Assembly (NCBI GenBank): GCA_002937505.1
Contig: PTJY01000003.1
Coordinates: 1 to 64,000 of the forward strand
Direction: 5' to 3'
From: Alphaproteobacteria bacterium MarineAlpha12_Bin1
GTDB lineage: Bacteria > Pseudomonadota > Alphaproteobacteria > UBA6615
DNA: 64,000 nucleotides
A program made the translations under genes and the position numbers. The notes below the pieces were generated by a model, which made no database searches, was not told the DNA's origin, and saw nothing but the letters and a program-made list of their open reading frames with translations. Below are positions 20,021 to 30,484 of the stretch, piece by piece (the first letter of the stretch is position 1; the number at the start of each line of letters is the position of its first letter).

Positions 20021-20458
20021 TTACTTCCGTGGCCCTAGGCCACCGAAAAGTCCGCCTAACAAACCACCAGACTTATTCTCTGATGGTCCTACGACTGTAG
20101 GCCCACTGGATGACTGAGAACCTCCTGAACTGGAGGACGGATCAGAGCGATTTAAAACATCAGACAAAGTACTACGTAAAACATTAACCTTGACGCCATC
20201 AGCAACTTCAATAACCAACTCATCATTTTCCTTGATTCTAGTTACTGTGCCAATTATTCCGCCTCCAGTTAAAACTCTATCACCGCGCTTAACCATATTA
20301 AGCATTTCTCGATGCTGTTTAACCTTCTTTTGTTGTGGACGGATTAGTAAAAAATAAAAAACAACAAATATTAAAATAATTGGAAGGAAAGCGCCTAGGC
20401 CACCACCGCCTTCTGCACCACCTAAGAAACTTTGTGCATGTGCCAGTGAAATAAACAT
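20021..20458 (-). CDS. yajC: Preprotein translocase subunit YajC
   Basis: MFISLAHAQSFLGG...FYFLLIRPQQKKVKQHREML. The track start at 20512 is probably too early. The ATG at 20456-20458 has GGAGG upstream. Confidence 0.93.
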   Translation of the reverse strand: MFISLAHAQSFLGGAEGGGGLGAFLPIILIFVVFYFLLIRPQQKKVKQHREMLNMVKRGDRVLTGGGIIGTVTRIKENDELVIEVADGVKVNVLRSTLSDVLNRSDPSSSSGGSQSSSGPTVVGPSENKSGGLLGGLFGGLGPRK

Positions 20459-20541
20459 TATGAGGCCTCCATTTTTAAAATTAAAAAACCCTAAGTTAGC
20501 GCTAGCTAACACAATAGCTGAAAAACAATCTCTTGAATTCA

Positions 20542-20563
20542 GTTTATATATATATATATAAAC
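20542..20563. repeat. Perfect 22-bp AT palindrome in the yajC / DUF815 divergent intergenic region
   Basis: GTTTATATATATATATATAAAC reads identically on both strands. Confidence 0.85.
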
Positions 20564-20724
20564 AAGATAACACTAGTTTATACTGTCTTACCGACCAGCA
20601 GTCTTTCCGTCAATCCGCTACTGTACCCAATCTTTAAATCTATAACATACATTGACCTAGACTAGCATGGAGGTCTAGGTTCAAAAACAAACTACCAGGT
20701 AACAACATTTATAGTGATTGATTA

Positions 20725-21597
20725 ATGAAAGACCAGGATTTAAGCCCATTTCTGAAGCGTATTGCTGACGCGTTGGAGAGAGTGGCTCCAAAAGATAAAA
20801 AGAACTCTGACTTAAATACGTCGGATGCGTTTGTTTGGCATGCCGATCAGGAAAACAAAAATGGTTGGCTGGAGCCAGTAGAAAAGGTGAATAGACTTCC
20901 ATTGAATCTACTTCAAGGAATAGATCGCCAAGCAGATTTGCTATTAGACAACACGAAAAGGTTTGCGGACGGATTACCAGCCAATAATGCTCTTTTATGG
21001 GGTGCTCGAGGAACAGGTAAATCTAGTTTAGTGAAGTCAGTGCATGCATTGATTAATGAGAAAAACCCTAGCAAACTTGGCCTCGTGGAAATTCACCGTG
21101 AAGACATCCACTCACTTCCAACATTGTTAACAATATTAAGAAGACATGATCGTCGAATAATTTTATTCTGCGATGACCTTAGTTTCGACGATGCTGACAC
21201 GAGCTATAAATCCCTAAAAGCAGTACTTGAAGGAGGAATAGAAGGGCGCCCAGAGAATGTTCTTTTTTATGCAACCTCGAACCGCCGACACCTATTGCCT
21301 CGTGACATGATAGAAAACGAACGTTCGACAGCGATAAACCCCTCTGAAGCAGTAGAAGAAAAAGTTTCACTTTCAGATCGCTTTGGACTTTGGTTGGGAT
21401 TTCATCATACAGACCAAGAAACTTATTTCTCAATGGTAGACGCCTACGCTATTCATTTTGGATTGGAAGTTGATCAAGAAGTGTTGCATTCTGAAGCAAA
21501 AGAATGGTCGGTTACAAGAGGGGCTAGATCAGGAAGGGTTGCTTGGCAATACATACAAGACCTCGCGGGACGCCTCGAAAAAAAATTAAAACCATGA
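20725..21597 (+). CDS. DUF815 family P-loop ATPase
   Basis: NALLWGARGTGKSSLVKSVHALI (Walker A), IILFCDDLSFDDADTSYKSLKAVLEGG, VLFYATSNRRHLLPRDMIEN. Confidence 0.92.
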   Translation: MKDQDLSPFLKRIADALERVAPKDKKNSDLNTSDAFVWHADQENKNGWLEPVEKVNRLPLNLLQGIDRQADLLLDNTKRFADGLPANNALLWGARGTGKSSLVKSVHALINEKNPSKLGLVEIHREDIHSLPTLLTILRRHDRRIILFCDDLSFDDADTSYKSLKAVLEGGIEGRPENVLFYATSNRRHLLPRDMIENERSTAINPSEAVEEKVSLSDRFGLWLGFHHTDQETYFSMVDAYAIHFGLEVDQEVLHSEAKEWSVTRGARSGRVAWQYIQDLAGRLEKKLKP

Positions 21598-21654
21598 TAT
21601 TGTCACTTATATAATCATAAAGAATGGTTCACTTTCACGATTCATTACAAGTTA

Positions 21655-22656
21655 TCAACTAGGCAGAAACTTGCGTGGATCAACTGCTTCACTACCGCGC
21701 CGGATTTCAAAATGCAACTGAGGCACATCTATACCACCGGTCTTTCCTACTCGCGCTACGACTTGTCCACGAGTAACTAAATCTCCTCGACCAACTAGAA
21801 GCTTATTTGCGTGTGCATATGCAGTTATCAAGCCTCCAGAATGCTTGATTAGCAATAGGTTTCCAAACCCTCTTATTTGATTTCCAGCGTAAGCTACTAC
21901 TCCATTATCAGCTGCTAGCACAGGAGCTCCAATAGGAGCCGCTATATTTAAACCATCATTTTGAAGAGCAGAACCTTTGCTTCCAAATTTAGAAAGAATT
22001 CTACCATCCACAGGCCAAATAAAGCCTTTATTATCTCTCTTAGGAGGATTCAGGCCCATTTTCAATTCTGGTTTTGGAATAGGAAAAGCTCTAACAGATG
22101 GATGCTCATTTATATCTTCACCGTAAGCTTCTAACTGATCGATCGTTACGCCCGTTTTATCAACGATCTGTTTCTCTCTGGTTTTATGTAAAAACTTATT
22201 TCTTGAATCGTATGGTAAGTAGAGCTTTTGTCCAACAAAAATAGTATATGGGGGCCTAAATTTGTTTACTCTCGCCAATGATGACATATCCACCCCATAC
22301 ATTCGTGAAATAGCATATAAGGTGTCCCCTGACCTCACTATATGTGCTTTTTCATTTGGCAAATAAATCACCTGCCCACGTGAAAGAACGTAGGGAGGAC
22401 GAATTCTATTGATCTCAATTATTTTTCTCAAGGGCACATTATACTTTTCAGAAATTTCGTAGAGTGTTTCGTTCGCTTGGACTGTATAAATTTTTGATCT
22501 GCTGAAGCTTTTACCGCTTTTACCATAACTTTTGTCACTTACATGTACCGGGCCTTGATAAGAGCTACAAGAAGCAACTAATAAAAAACAAAAGAATACA
22601 CAGACAAATAATAATTTATCAAAAATGACTTCCTGATTATATTTGCATATGCGCAT
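21655..22656 (-). CDS. LysM-domain M23 family metallopeptidase (NlpD-like lipoprotein)
   Basis: Lipobox LLVASCSS, two LysM repeats (YTVQANETLYEISEKYNV, HIVRSGDTLYAISRMYGV) and M23 core NDGLNIAAPIGAPVLAADNGVVAYAGN...HLHFEIR-like QLHFEIRRG. Confidence 0.92.
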   Translation of the reverse strand: MRICKYNQEVIFDKLLFVCVFFCFLLVASCSSYQGPVHVSDKSYGKSGKSFSRSKIYTVQANETLYEISEKYNVPLRKIIEINRIRPPYVLSRGQVIYLPNEKAHIVRSGDTLYAISRMYGVDMSSLARVNKFRPPYTIFVGQKLYLPYDSRNKFLHKTREKQIVDKTGVTIDQLEAYGEDINEHPSVRAFPIPKPELKMGLNPPKRDNKGFIWPVDGRILSKFGSKGSALQNDGLNIAAPIGAPVLAADNGVVAYAGNQIRGFGNLLLIKHSGGLITAYAHANKLLVGRGDLVTRGQVVARVGKTGGIDVPQLHFEIRRGSEAVDPRKFLPS

Positions 22657-23303
22657 TAGGCGCTCTTATCTCTAGCCAATCCAGGTAAAAGGGGAACAAA
22701 ACGCACCTCAATTAAATCCTGTGTTTCAAAACCACTATCTGTACGTGATATTTTCTTCAAGACTTGTTTCCTATCAACTCCACTAACAGGAAGTATCATA
22801 ATGCCTCCTATAGCCAGTTGCTCCAATAAATTTTGTGGAATTTCACTTGAGGCAGCGGAAACACTTATCCGATCGAATGGTGCCTGTTCAGGCCAACCTT
22901 TCATCCCATCTCCTGCTCGGGTGCTAATGTTATGTAATTGTAGCTCACTAAATTTTTGTTCTGCATTAGCTAAAAGAGGACGATGTCGTTCAACTGTATA
23001 AACCCTTCTGCAAAGATACGATAAAACAGAACAATGATAGCCTGAACCGGTTCCAATCTCTAAAACCTTCAAGGTTTTATTTAGCTCAAGTGACGCCACC
23101 ATAAATGCCACAATATAAGGTTGGCTTAATGTCTGCCCATAACCAATTGGCAGAGCAGTGTCCTCATATGATTGATCTCTGAATGGTTCAGGTACAAATA
23201 GTTCACGTGGGACTCTTTCAACTGCAGACAACACAGAAATATCAGTAATCCCTGCACTTCGAAGTGATAAAATTAAGCGTGCTCTATTAGCCGGTGTTGT
23301 CAT
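22656..23303 (-). CDS. pcm: Protein-L-isoaspartate O-methyltransferase
   Basis: VPRELFVPEPFRDQSYEDTALPIGYGQTLSQPYIVAFM and VLEIGTGSGYHCSVLSYL. Confidence 0.95.
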   Translation of the reverse strand: MTTPANRARLILSLRSAGITDISVLSAVERVPRELFVPEPFRDQSYEDTALPIGYGQTLSQPYIVAFMVASLELNKTLKVLEIGTGSGYHCSVLSYLCRRVYTVERHRPLLANAEQKFSELQLHNISTRAGDGMKGWPEQAPFDRISVSAASSEIPQNLLEQLAIGGIMILPVSGVDRKQVLKKISRTDSGFETQDLIEVRFVPLLPGLARDKSA

Positions 23304-24105
23304 AAGTCTTTTGATTGAATATCGCAGCCAGCGACTTCATTGCACTATAATTTGTAAAATCTAAATCTATTGGAGTTACAGAAATTTTTCCATTTTCGAC
23401 TGCAGAAATATCCGTACCCTTTTTTCCTGGTTGCTGCTCAGGTAAACTACCAATCCAGTAATATCTACCACCTAATGGATGCACCTGTTCAACTAAAGAA
23501 TCTCCCATATTTCTTTGCCCCATGCTAGTTACCTCAATACCTTTAACATCATTTGGTTCAAGATTTGGTAGATTTACATTAATGAACGTTCTCTTCGGCC
23601 AACCTTTTCTCAATAAACCACGCAAAATATTAGGTATGTAAAACTCTGACGTTGACCAAGGTACATCCTTCTTTTGAATGTTAATTTGCTGGCTAACTGC
23701 AATCGCGGGTACTCCCAAAAGCGTCGCCTCCATCGCAGCTGCACACGTTCCAGAGTAAGATACAAACTCCCCTAGATTACTTCCACGGTTTACTCCTGAA
23801 AGGACTATATCTGGTTTATGTTTTTTCAATAATTGATGAATCCCCATAAGCACACTATCCGAAGGCGTACCCTCCACCGCATAACGACGACTTGATATTT
23901 TCTTCAGCCAGAGAGGTTCTCTTAACGATAATGAATGACCAGATCCGCTTTGTTCGGTCATCGGCGCACATATCCATACATCTGAAGATATCTCTTTAGC
24001 TATGCGTTGCATTATTTTAATACCTGGAGCGCTTACACCATCATCATTAGAAATTAATATACGTAATTTATCCAATCGCTCAGGAAACTTATACATTGCC
24101 ATCAA
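23287..24105 (-). CDS. surE: 5'/3'-nucleotidase SurE
   Basis: RILISNDDGVSAPGIK...WICAPMTEQSGSGHSLSL...VLSGVNRGSNLGEFVSYSGTCAAAMEA. Confidence 0.97.
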   Translation of the reverse strand: MMAMYKFPERLDKLRILISNDDGVSAPGIKIMQRIAKEISSDVWICAPMTEQSGSGHSLSLREPLWLKKISSRRYAVEGTPSDSVLMGIHQLLKKHKPDIVLSGVNRGSNLGEFVSYSGTCAAAMEATLLGVPAIAVSQQINIQKKDVPWSTSEFYIPNILRGLLRKGWPKRTFINVNLPNLEPNDVKGIEVTSMGQRNMGDSLVEQVHPLGGRYYWIGSLPEQQPGKKGTDISAVENGKISVTPIDLDFTNYSAMKSLAAIFNQKTYDNTG

Positions 24106-25375
24106 TTACCTCTAAACCATTCATATAAGGGCGCAGTGCGCTTGGTATAATTACTGTGCCATCTTCACATTGATAGTTTTCAAGAATAGCTATTAAAGCC
24201 CGACCGATTGCTACGCCAGACCCATTTAGAGTATGAACATGCTCTAAACCCTTTTTGTCTCCGTCTATACGAAAACGGGTCTTCATTCTTCTCGCTTGAA
24301 ATTCACCCGTGTTAGAACAGCTAGAAATCTCACGGTACTTGTTTTCACCTGGCAACCAAACTTCTATATCATAAGTCTTAGTTGAAGCAAAACCAGTGTC
24401 ACCACTACACAATAACATAACCCTATAGGGTAACTCGAGACGTTGCATCACCGATTCTGCACAATTTGTCATACGTTCAAGTTCGTCAGCTGATTTTTCT
24501 GGATGAACTATAGAGACGAGTTCCACTTTATAAAATTGATGCTGGCGAAGCATTCCCCGCGTATCTCTGCCAGACGCGCCTGCCTCTGATCTAAAGCAAG
24601 AGGTATGTGCTGTAACCCTTATAGGCAACTCTGAATCAGAAAGAATATTGTTAGAAAAGATATTAGTTAGTGGGACTTCTGCTGTTGGAATCAACCAATA
24701 ATCTTCATCAGTCCTAAATAAGTCCTCAGAAAACTTTGGTAATTGGCCTGTCCCGTATAAGGCTCCATCCCTAACAAGCAATGGAGGGCTTACCTCAGTA
24801 TAACCTCCATCATTTACGTGGATATCAAGCATAAATTGAGCCAATGCTCTTTCTAATCGAGCTAACAATCCTTTTAGAATAACAAATCGTGATCCGCTTA
24901 TTTTTGAAGCACTATCAAAATCCATCATACTCAAGTTTTCACCTATTTCGAAGTGTTGCAAAGGTTTGTAAGAAAATTCAGGTAGAGCACCCCAAGTACG
25001 TAATTCTACGTTACTATGTTCTGAATTACCTTCCGGAATATCAGAAGATAGCACATTAGGTAGCACTTCTAGCAAAGATTGTAATTTCGCAGACAAGTCA
25101 CGTTCTAACTGTTCCATATCCTGTATTTTATTTTTTAAAAGCCCAATTTCATCTTTTAAGGCCTCCGCTTCATTATCTAAACCATTGGAAATTGCCTCTC
25201 CAATCTTTTTAGAAGCTTCATTTCTACGACCCTGGGATTCTTGTAACTCTGTCTGTAAAGCTCTGCGCTCTAAATCAATTTCTATAATTTTAGCTGACGC
25301 GCGAGCAATTCCTCTTTTAGAAAGGCTATCATCCAGTAAACTCGGGTTTTCTCTAATCCATTTAAGATCAAACAT
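24089..25375 (-). CDS. serS: Serine-tRNA ligase
   Basis: MFDLKWIRENPSLLDDSLSKRG...CFRSEAGASGRDTRGMLRQHQFYKVE (class II motif 2). Confidence 0.98.
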   Translation of the reverse strand: MFDLKWIRENPSLLDDSLSKRGIARASAKIIEIDLERRALQTELQESQGRRNEASKKIGEAISNGLDNEAEALKDEIGLLKNKIQDMEQLERDLSAKLQSLLEVLPNVLSSDIPEGNSEHSNVELRTWGALPEFSYKPLQHFEIGENLSMMDFDSASKISGSRFVILKGLLARLERALAQFMLDIHVNDGGYTEVSPPLLVRDGALYGTGQLPKFSEDLFRTDEDYWLIPTAEVPLTNIFSNNILSDSELPIRVTAHTSCFRSEAGASGRDTRGMLRQHQFYKVELVSIVHPEKSADELERMTNCAESVMQRLELPYRVMLLCSGDTGFASTKTYDIEVWLPGENKYREISSCSNTGEFQARRMKTRFRIDGDKKGLEHVHTLNGSGVAIGRALIAILENYQCEDGTVIIPSALRPYMNGLEVIDGNV

Positions 25376-25462
25376 ATTTCTTCGTGTCGCTTTTATAAGA
25401 AAACGTTATAGAAATGATTTCGAATAGCGTCCAGTAATAGTTAACTAAAAAAACACTTAATT

Positions 25463-26272
25463 TCACGTTTCTTCAGCTTCTTCGGTTTGAATACTCTTCA
25501 TCATCTTAGAGGCAATGAAAATTGAGGCTTCATAAAGCATGATGATTGGCAGTGCTAAGGCGAGCTGGCTCAAAGGGTCAGGAGGAGTGAGTATCGCCGC
25601 CGCAACAAAAGCAACAACTATGGCATAGCGTCTTTTTTTTCTCAGACCATCAGGACTCGTTATGCCAACTTTGACTAATATAAGAAGAACTATAGGTAGT
25701 TCAAAACTAAGACCAAAAGCAAATATCAGCCTCATAACCAAAGAGAGGTATTCGTTCACTTTTGGCACTAGAGAAATTGCCATTGATCCCTCACCGGCAA
25801 GTTGTTCAAAACTAGCAAAAAACTCCCATGCTACCGGCAAAAGAATATAATAAACAAAAACTCCTCCAGCAAAAAAAAGTACTGGTGTTGCTATTAGAAA
25901 CGGAAGAAAAGCTTTCTTCTCCTTCTTAAATAAGCCGGGAGCAACAAAAAACCATATCTGGGTAGCAAAAACAGGAAAAGCTAGAAACGCAGCAGCAAAA
26001 AACGCGACCTTTATCTCGGTAAAGAATTTTTCAGTAAGAGCCGTATAAATAAGTTGCCTGCCTGCTTGACCGTCCCATACAGCAGCTAATGGCTCGACCA
26101 AAAAATTAAAAAAAACGCCGGCAAAATAAAAACAAACAAAGAATAAGATCAGAAAAGCTATGACAGACCACAGTAATCTTTTACGTAGCTCCGTCAAATG
26201 ATCAACAAGAGGCATACGACTCTTCTCTATATCATCATTCTCAGGAATTTCATCTGCTACTTCATCAACCAT
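25463..26272 (-). CDS. tatC: Sec-independent protein translocase TatC
   Basis: MPLVDHLTELRKRLLWSVIAFL and FGLSFELPIVL. Confidence 0.97.
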   Translation of the reverse strand: MVDEVADEIPENDDIEKSRMPLVDHLTELRKRLLWSVIAFLILFFVCFYFAGVFFNFLVEPLAAVWDGQAGRQLIYTALTEKFFTEIKVAFFAAAFLAFPVFATQIWFFVAPGLFKKEKKAFLPFLIATPVLFFAGGVFVYYILLPVAWEFFASFEQLAGEGSMAISLVPKVNEYLSLVMRLIFAFGLSFELPIVLLILVKVGITSPDGLRKKRRYAIVVAFVAAAILTPPDPLSQLALALPIIMLYEASIFIASKMMKSIQTEEAEET

Positions 26273-26697
26273 TAGTTTGCACCAGGCGTGGTGTTAGCAG
26301 AATTGTTTGTCTGACCTTCATTTTCAGAGATATTATCAACGTTATCCGTTTCTTGTATTTCCTCAGAATCTAGTTCTGATGCATCTGGATCGTTTTCTAG
26401 TTTCAGAGACTGTTCAACTGGATCTAGAATAAAATCACCAGATTCCATTTCCTTTATATTGTCTAAAGCAGCCTTTGGATCATAGCTAATAATATCATCA
26501 ACACTTTTCTTAGCCTCATCAATGCCAGATTCTCTAGCTATACTTTCGAGGCCATCCTGAAATTCTGAAGCAAGTCCTCTCATTTTTCGGATAATTGTTG
26601 TCACTGTTCGAATAGCTGCGGGCAAGTCTTTTGGACCAATAACTATCAAACCCACTACCATGATCAGCATTAATTCCGGCCAACCTATATCGAACAT
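26272..26697 (-). CDS. tatB: Sec-independent protein translocase TatB
   Basis: MFDIGWPELMLIMVVGLIVIGPKDLPAAIRT, adjacent to tatC. Confidence 0.95.
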   Translation of the reverse strand: MFDIGWPELMLIMVVGLIVIGPKDLPAAIRTVTTIIRKMRGLASEFQDGLESIARESGIDEAKKSVDDIISYDPKAALDNIKEMESGDFILDPVEQSLKLENDPDASELDSEEIQETDNVDNISENEGQTNNSANTTPGAN

Positions 26698-26764
26698 ATC
26701 TTCTAGGCCCGGTTATAATTGAAAACGGAGTCCACCGGCTAATCCATAAATAGGCTTATGAAAT

Positions 26765-26998
26765 TTAGCTTTTGGCTGCTGTCTGGTCGTCTTTAGCGAC
26801 CGAGTCCGCAGGAGCAGAATCAGCCTCAATTTTTGTAGAATCATCTGAAGTGTCACCCTGTTCTTTCATATTGGACTTAAAGGACTTTATGCCTTTCGCA
26901 ACATCACCCATTAACGAAGGAATTTTACCCCTACCCCCAAAGAGAACTAGAACAACAACCAGTACGATTATCCAGTGCCATATCGAAAAAGTACCCAT
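26765..26998 (-). CDS. tatA: Sec-independent protein translocase TatA
   Basis: [41 protein letters not shown]. Confidence 0.96.
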   Translation of the reverse strand: MGTFSIWHWIIVLVVVLVLFGGRGKIPSLMGDVAKGIKSFKSNMKEQGDTSDDSTKIEADSAPADSVAKDDQTAAKS

Positions 26999-27249
26999 TG
27001 CTCAGACGCTCCAATTAATCGAAATCCAGTGTTAAAACAATATTGTAACAGTATTACAGAAAGAATTCCCAACCGCAACTTTCGAAGTTCTGCACTATAT
27101 CAAACAATATGTGCCATTTGGCAACCATTTAAAAAAACAACTTTAAAATAAACATAACCGATATTTATAAATTTATTTTTTTTAAATTACAATTTTATTA
27201 TTTTACCCTATACCTTCTATAAGAGTTTGTATAATCAACGAGTATCAAA

Positions 27250-27906
27250 TCACAACGGCTCTAGTTTGTCCTCATATTCCTCCGCCGACTCCTCTAAGGA
27301 CAAATAAGGTATGTCTTCTTGTTGAGATCGGGATGCATACACATCTACTGCTGGTCTAGTATCTAATACTCCAGCAGCCTTAAGTTCCTGTATTTCGGGC
27401 AGGTCCTGTATACTTTCTAAACCAAAATAGGAAAGAAAGTGATCACTTGTTTGCCAGGTGGTTGGCCTTCCCGGTGTGTTTCTTCTTCGTCCAGGTTTTA
27501 TCCAGCCTGCCTCTAATAGCACATCTAGGGTCCCTCTATTAACTGTAACACCTCTTATGCTTTCTATATCAGCTCGCGTTACCGGCTGATTATACGCAAT
27601 TATAGCCAAAGTCTCTTGAGCCGCCCTGGACAAACGCTTTTCTGAATTCCTTATTATCTCCAGACTGTCTGCTAAGTCAGGTGCTGTACGAAAAGTCCAT
27701 TTGTTACCTACCTTTACTAGATTCACACCTCTGGAAGAATACTGTTCGGACAACAAATGGATTAATTTTTTAAAATTAGCATCTTCCGGTAAGCGATCCG
27801 ATAATATGGACTCATCTATAGGCTCATTCGAGGCAAATATGATTGCTTCAAGTACCCTCAAATGTTCCTGGTCTTTTAAGTCTGTTAATTTAGGAGTTTC
27901 TTGCAC
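27250..27906 (-). CDS. scpB: SMC-Scp complex subunit ScpB
   Basis: LRVLEAIIFASNEPIDE...ETLAIIAYNQPVTRADIESIRGV...GRPTTWQTSDHFLSYFGL. Confidence 0.95.
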   Translation of the reverse strand: MQETPKLTDLKDQEHLRVLEAIIFASNEPIDESILSDRLPEDANFKKLIHLLSEQYSSRGVNLVKVGNKWTFRTAPDLADSLEIIRNSEKRLSRAAQETLAIIAYNQPVTRADIESIRGVTVNRGTLDVLLEAGWIKPGRRRNTPGRPTTWQTSDHFLSYFGLESIQDLPEIQELKAAGVLDTRPAVDVYASRSQQEDIPYLSLEESAEEYEDKLEPL

Positions 27907-27928
27907 GCACTGCCTCCAATCGGTTTAA

Positions 27929-28753
27929 TTATGATTCATTCAAATTTGATAACTTTACTTCTTCCCGGCCTCTAAAGAAAATTGGACCAAAAGATTGTTC
28001 TTGTCTCATTTCTGCTTTGCCACTTTTTACCAGCTCAAGACTTGCCGAAAATGTTGCAGCTATTGCTGATCTTCTAACCAAGTCATCTTTTAACCCTGAT
28101 GGAAGAAAGCTTGATAAATCGGACCACTCGAACAAGCTTCCCAGCATTGTTGACAGCCTGCTCAAAGCCTCGTCCATAGAATAGAGTTTAATTTCTTCAA
28201 TTTTAAGAGGAGATGGTCTATGACGCCTTTGCGTTACGCCATACGCATTAAGAATCTCATATAATGTTGCTGTATATGAAGAGTTAGTTTTAACGCGTAA
28301 TACTTCAGGGTTCCCTCGATTAAACGTGTCTCTTCCCAATAACGACCTCTCAAATAATGACACCGCAACCCTTCTTATCGATTCCAGACGTTGTAATTGG
28401 TAAGTAAGTGCTTCAGCTAATTGCTCTCCAGTTGGTTCATCATTACTTTCGATTTCTGGGAGCAACAATCGAGACTTAAGATATGCTAACCAGGCTGCCA
28501 TCACTAGATAATCTGCAGCTATTTCTAGCTTCATTTTTTTTGCTTCATCAATGAAGGTTAGGTACTGCTCAGCAAGACCAAGTATCGAAATCTTAGTAAG
28601 GTCAACCTTTTGTTCACGAGCCAAAGCTAACAACAAATCGATTGGCCCTTCGAAACCATCTAATTGAACGATTAGTTCAGAATTATAAGATTCTGACTCT
28701 GGCATCCTATAATCAGGTATCGGTTGTTCAAAATTATCAACTCTTTCGTTCAT
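27929..28753 (-). CDS. scpA: Segregation/condensation protein ScpA
   Basis: LDGFEGPIDLLLALAREQKVDLTKISILGLAEQYL...AADYLVMAAWLAYLKSRLLLP. Confidence 0.96.
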   Translation of the reverse strand: MNERVDNFEQPIPDYRMPESESYNSELIVQLDGFEGPIDLLLALAREQKVDLTKISILGLAEQYLTFIDEAKKMKLEIAADYLVMAAWLAYLKSRLLLPEIESNDEPTGEQLAEALTYQLQRLESIRRVAVSLFERSLLGRDTFNRGNPEVLRVKTNSSYTATLYEILNAYGVTQRRHRPSPLKIEEIKLYSMDEALSRLSTMLGSLFEWSDLSSFLPSGLKDDLVRRSAIAATFSASLELVKSGKAEMRQEQSFGPIFFRGREEVKLSNLNES

Positions 28754-29424
28754 ATAATACCTACAAAGTTATATATAATACCCGTTACGAACTTCCTTGG
28801 GGAGACGACTAACCAATCAAATGGGTCAATCCCCAGACCCATCTCTTCAGTTACTCTAGGTACAATAAAGATCAGTCCAACGATAATAAACAAGCCAAAT
28901 GGTTCTAATTTTGAAAACCTTCTAGCAAACCTTAATGGTAGCAAGCCTGTGACTACTCTCCCACCATCTAATGGCGGCAAAGGTAACATATTAAATATTG
29001 CTAATAACATATTGATTTCAATAGATATTATCAACACAATGGACAATGTGTTTAACTCAAATAATTGAGCTAATACTAATACGATCGTTGACAAGGCAGC
29101 TAATATTAAATTGGCTGCAGGACCTGCCCCAGCGACCATGATCATGTCCCTCCGAGGCGATCCGAGTCGCCCAAAATTGACAGGAACAGGCTTAGCCCAA
29201 CCAAAAATGAAGCCCACACCAGACAGCACTAAAAGTGCTGGCACCAATATAGTTCCGATAAAGTCAATATGTCGAATTGGATTGAAACTAACTCGTCCCA
29301 AACTGTAAGCAGTGTTATCACCTAATTTCCAGGCAACCCAACCATGAGCTGCTTCATGAAAGGTAATAGCAACTAATATAAGAATAGCTATAAGAACATA
29401 ATTCAAGACACTTAAATCAACCAC
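28750..29424 (-). CDS. Site-2 protease family protein (M50)
   Basis: TFHEAAHGWVAWKLGDNTA (HExxH) and NMLPLPPLDGGRV. GTG start. Confidence 0.93.
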   Translation of the reverse strand: MVDLSVLNYVLIAILILVAITFHEAAHGWVAWKLGDNTAYSLGRVSFNPIRHIDFIGTILVPALLVLSGVGFIFGWAKPVPVNFGRLGSPRRDMIMVAGAGPAANLILAALSTIVLVLAQLFELNTLSIVLIISIEINMLLAIFNMLPLPPLDGGRVVTGLLPLRFARRFSKLEPFGLFIIVGLIFIVPRVTEEMGLGIDPFDWLVVSPRKFVTGIIYNFVGII

Positions 29425-29455
29425 ACTAAGGATCCTTTTTTATGTTTAAGTTATC

Positions 29456-30484
29456 TTAATTAAGTAATTTTTCTAACTTAGTTCTAAACTCGGAGATACT
29501 ACCACTTTTTTTATAACCAGATATTGAATTTAGAGCGGTATTCCATCGACTCTCACATTCTAGACTGATAGAAGGAATAAATGTTTTTATTAAAGACATT
29601 TCGTTTATATTCCCGGAACAATGTAACACTACATCACAGCCAGCATTAAGCGCATTTTCGCAGCGACTAGTCAGGTTACCTTTCAAAGCCCCCATGCAAA
29701 TATCATCACTAAACAGAAGACCATCAAAACCAATTTCCTGACGAATAATATTTTGGATAATATAGCTAGAATTTGTAGCTACATTATTAGAATCCAAAGA
29801 TTCATACATCACATGTGCAGTCATACCGAGCGGTGCGCTAGAGAAAGCCTTAAACGCATTAAAATCACTATTCGTTAAATCATGGTGAGATGCTCGGACT
29901 TTTGGAACATCTATGTGAGAATCAGACTTAGCACGTCCATGCCCAGGCATATGTTTAATCACAGGCAATATTCCTCCTTCACACAACCCGGAATAAAAAG
30001 CTTTCGCAATGTTAATAATAACTGAGGGATCTGATGAGTAAGTACGTCCAGCTAACGCCTTCGTCGTCGATTCAAAAAAAACATCAAGAACCGGAGCACA
30101 ATTTACAGAGATTTCCAATGTAGCCAACTCTGAAGCTATTAAGCGACCTGCCGTATAACTCGTTTCTAATCCCCTCTTATTATTTACGTCGTAAATCAAA
30201 CCCAATAACTCTGCTGAAGGTATATTATTCCAGTGTGGAGGTTTCAGACGCTGCACATTGCCTCCTTCTTGATCAATTAATACAGGCGCATCCTCTCGTT
30301 TTACGGAATCACGTAGAGACCTAACCAATTCAACAACCTGTCCTGGAGATTTACAATTTCTTTCAAAAAGTATAAATCCGAAAGGATTTAGTTCCTTGAA
30401 TAAATCTAATTCTTCATCAGACAATTCTGTATTAGCACAGCCAAGCACTACAGCAGCTGGTAGATTATTACGGACCGACAACAA
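29456..30484 (-). CDS. nagZ: Beta-N-acetylhexosaminidase
   Basis: LIDQEGGNVQRLKPPHW...VIKHMPGHGRAKSDSHIDVP (GH3 signature)...LLFSDDICMGAL. Confidence 0.95.
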   Translation of the reverse strand: MLSVRNNLPAAVVLGCANTELSDEELDLFKELNPFGFILFERNCKSPGQVVELVRSLRDSVKREDAPVLIDQEGGNVQRLKPPHWNNIPSAELLGLIYDVNNKRGLETSYTAGRLIASELATLEISVNCAPVLDVFFESTTKALAGRTYSSDPSVIINIAKAFYSGLCEGGILPVIKHMPGHGRAKSDSHIDVPKVRASHHDLTNSDFNAFKAFSSAPLGMTAHVMYESLDSNNVATNSSYIIQNIIRQEIGFDGLLFSDDICMGALKGNLTSRCENALNAGCDVVLHCSGNINEMSLIKTFIPSISLECESRWNTALNSISGYKKSGSISEFRTKLEKLLN

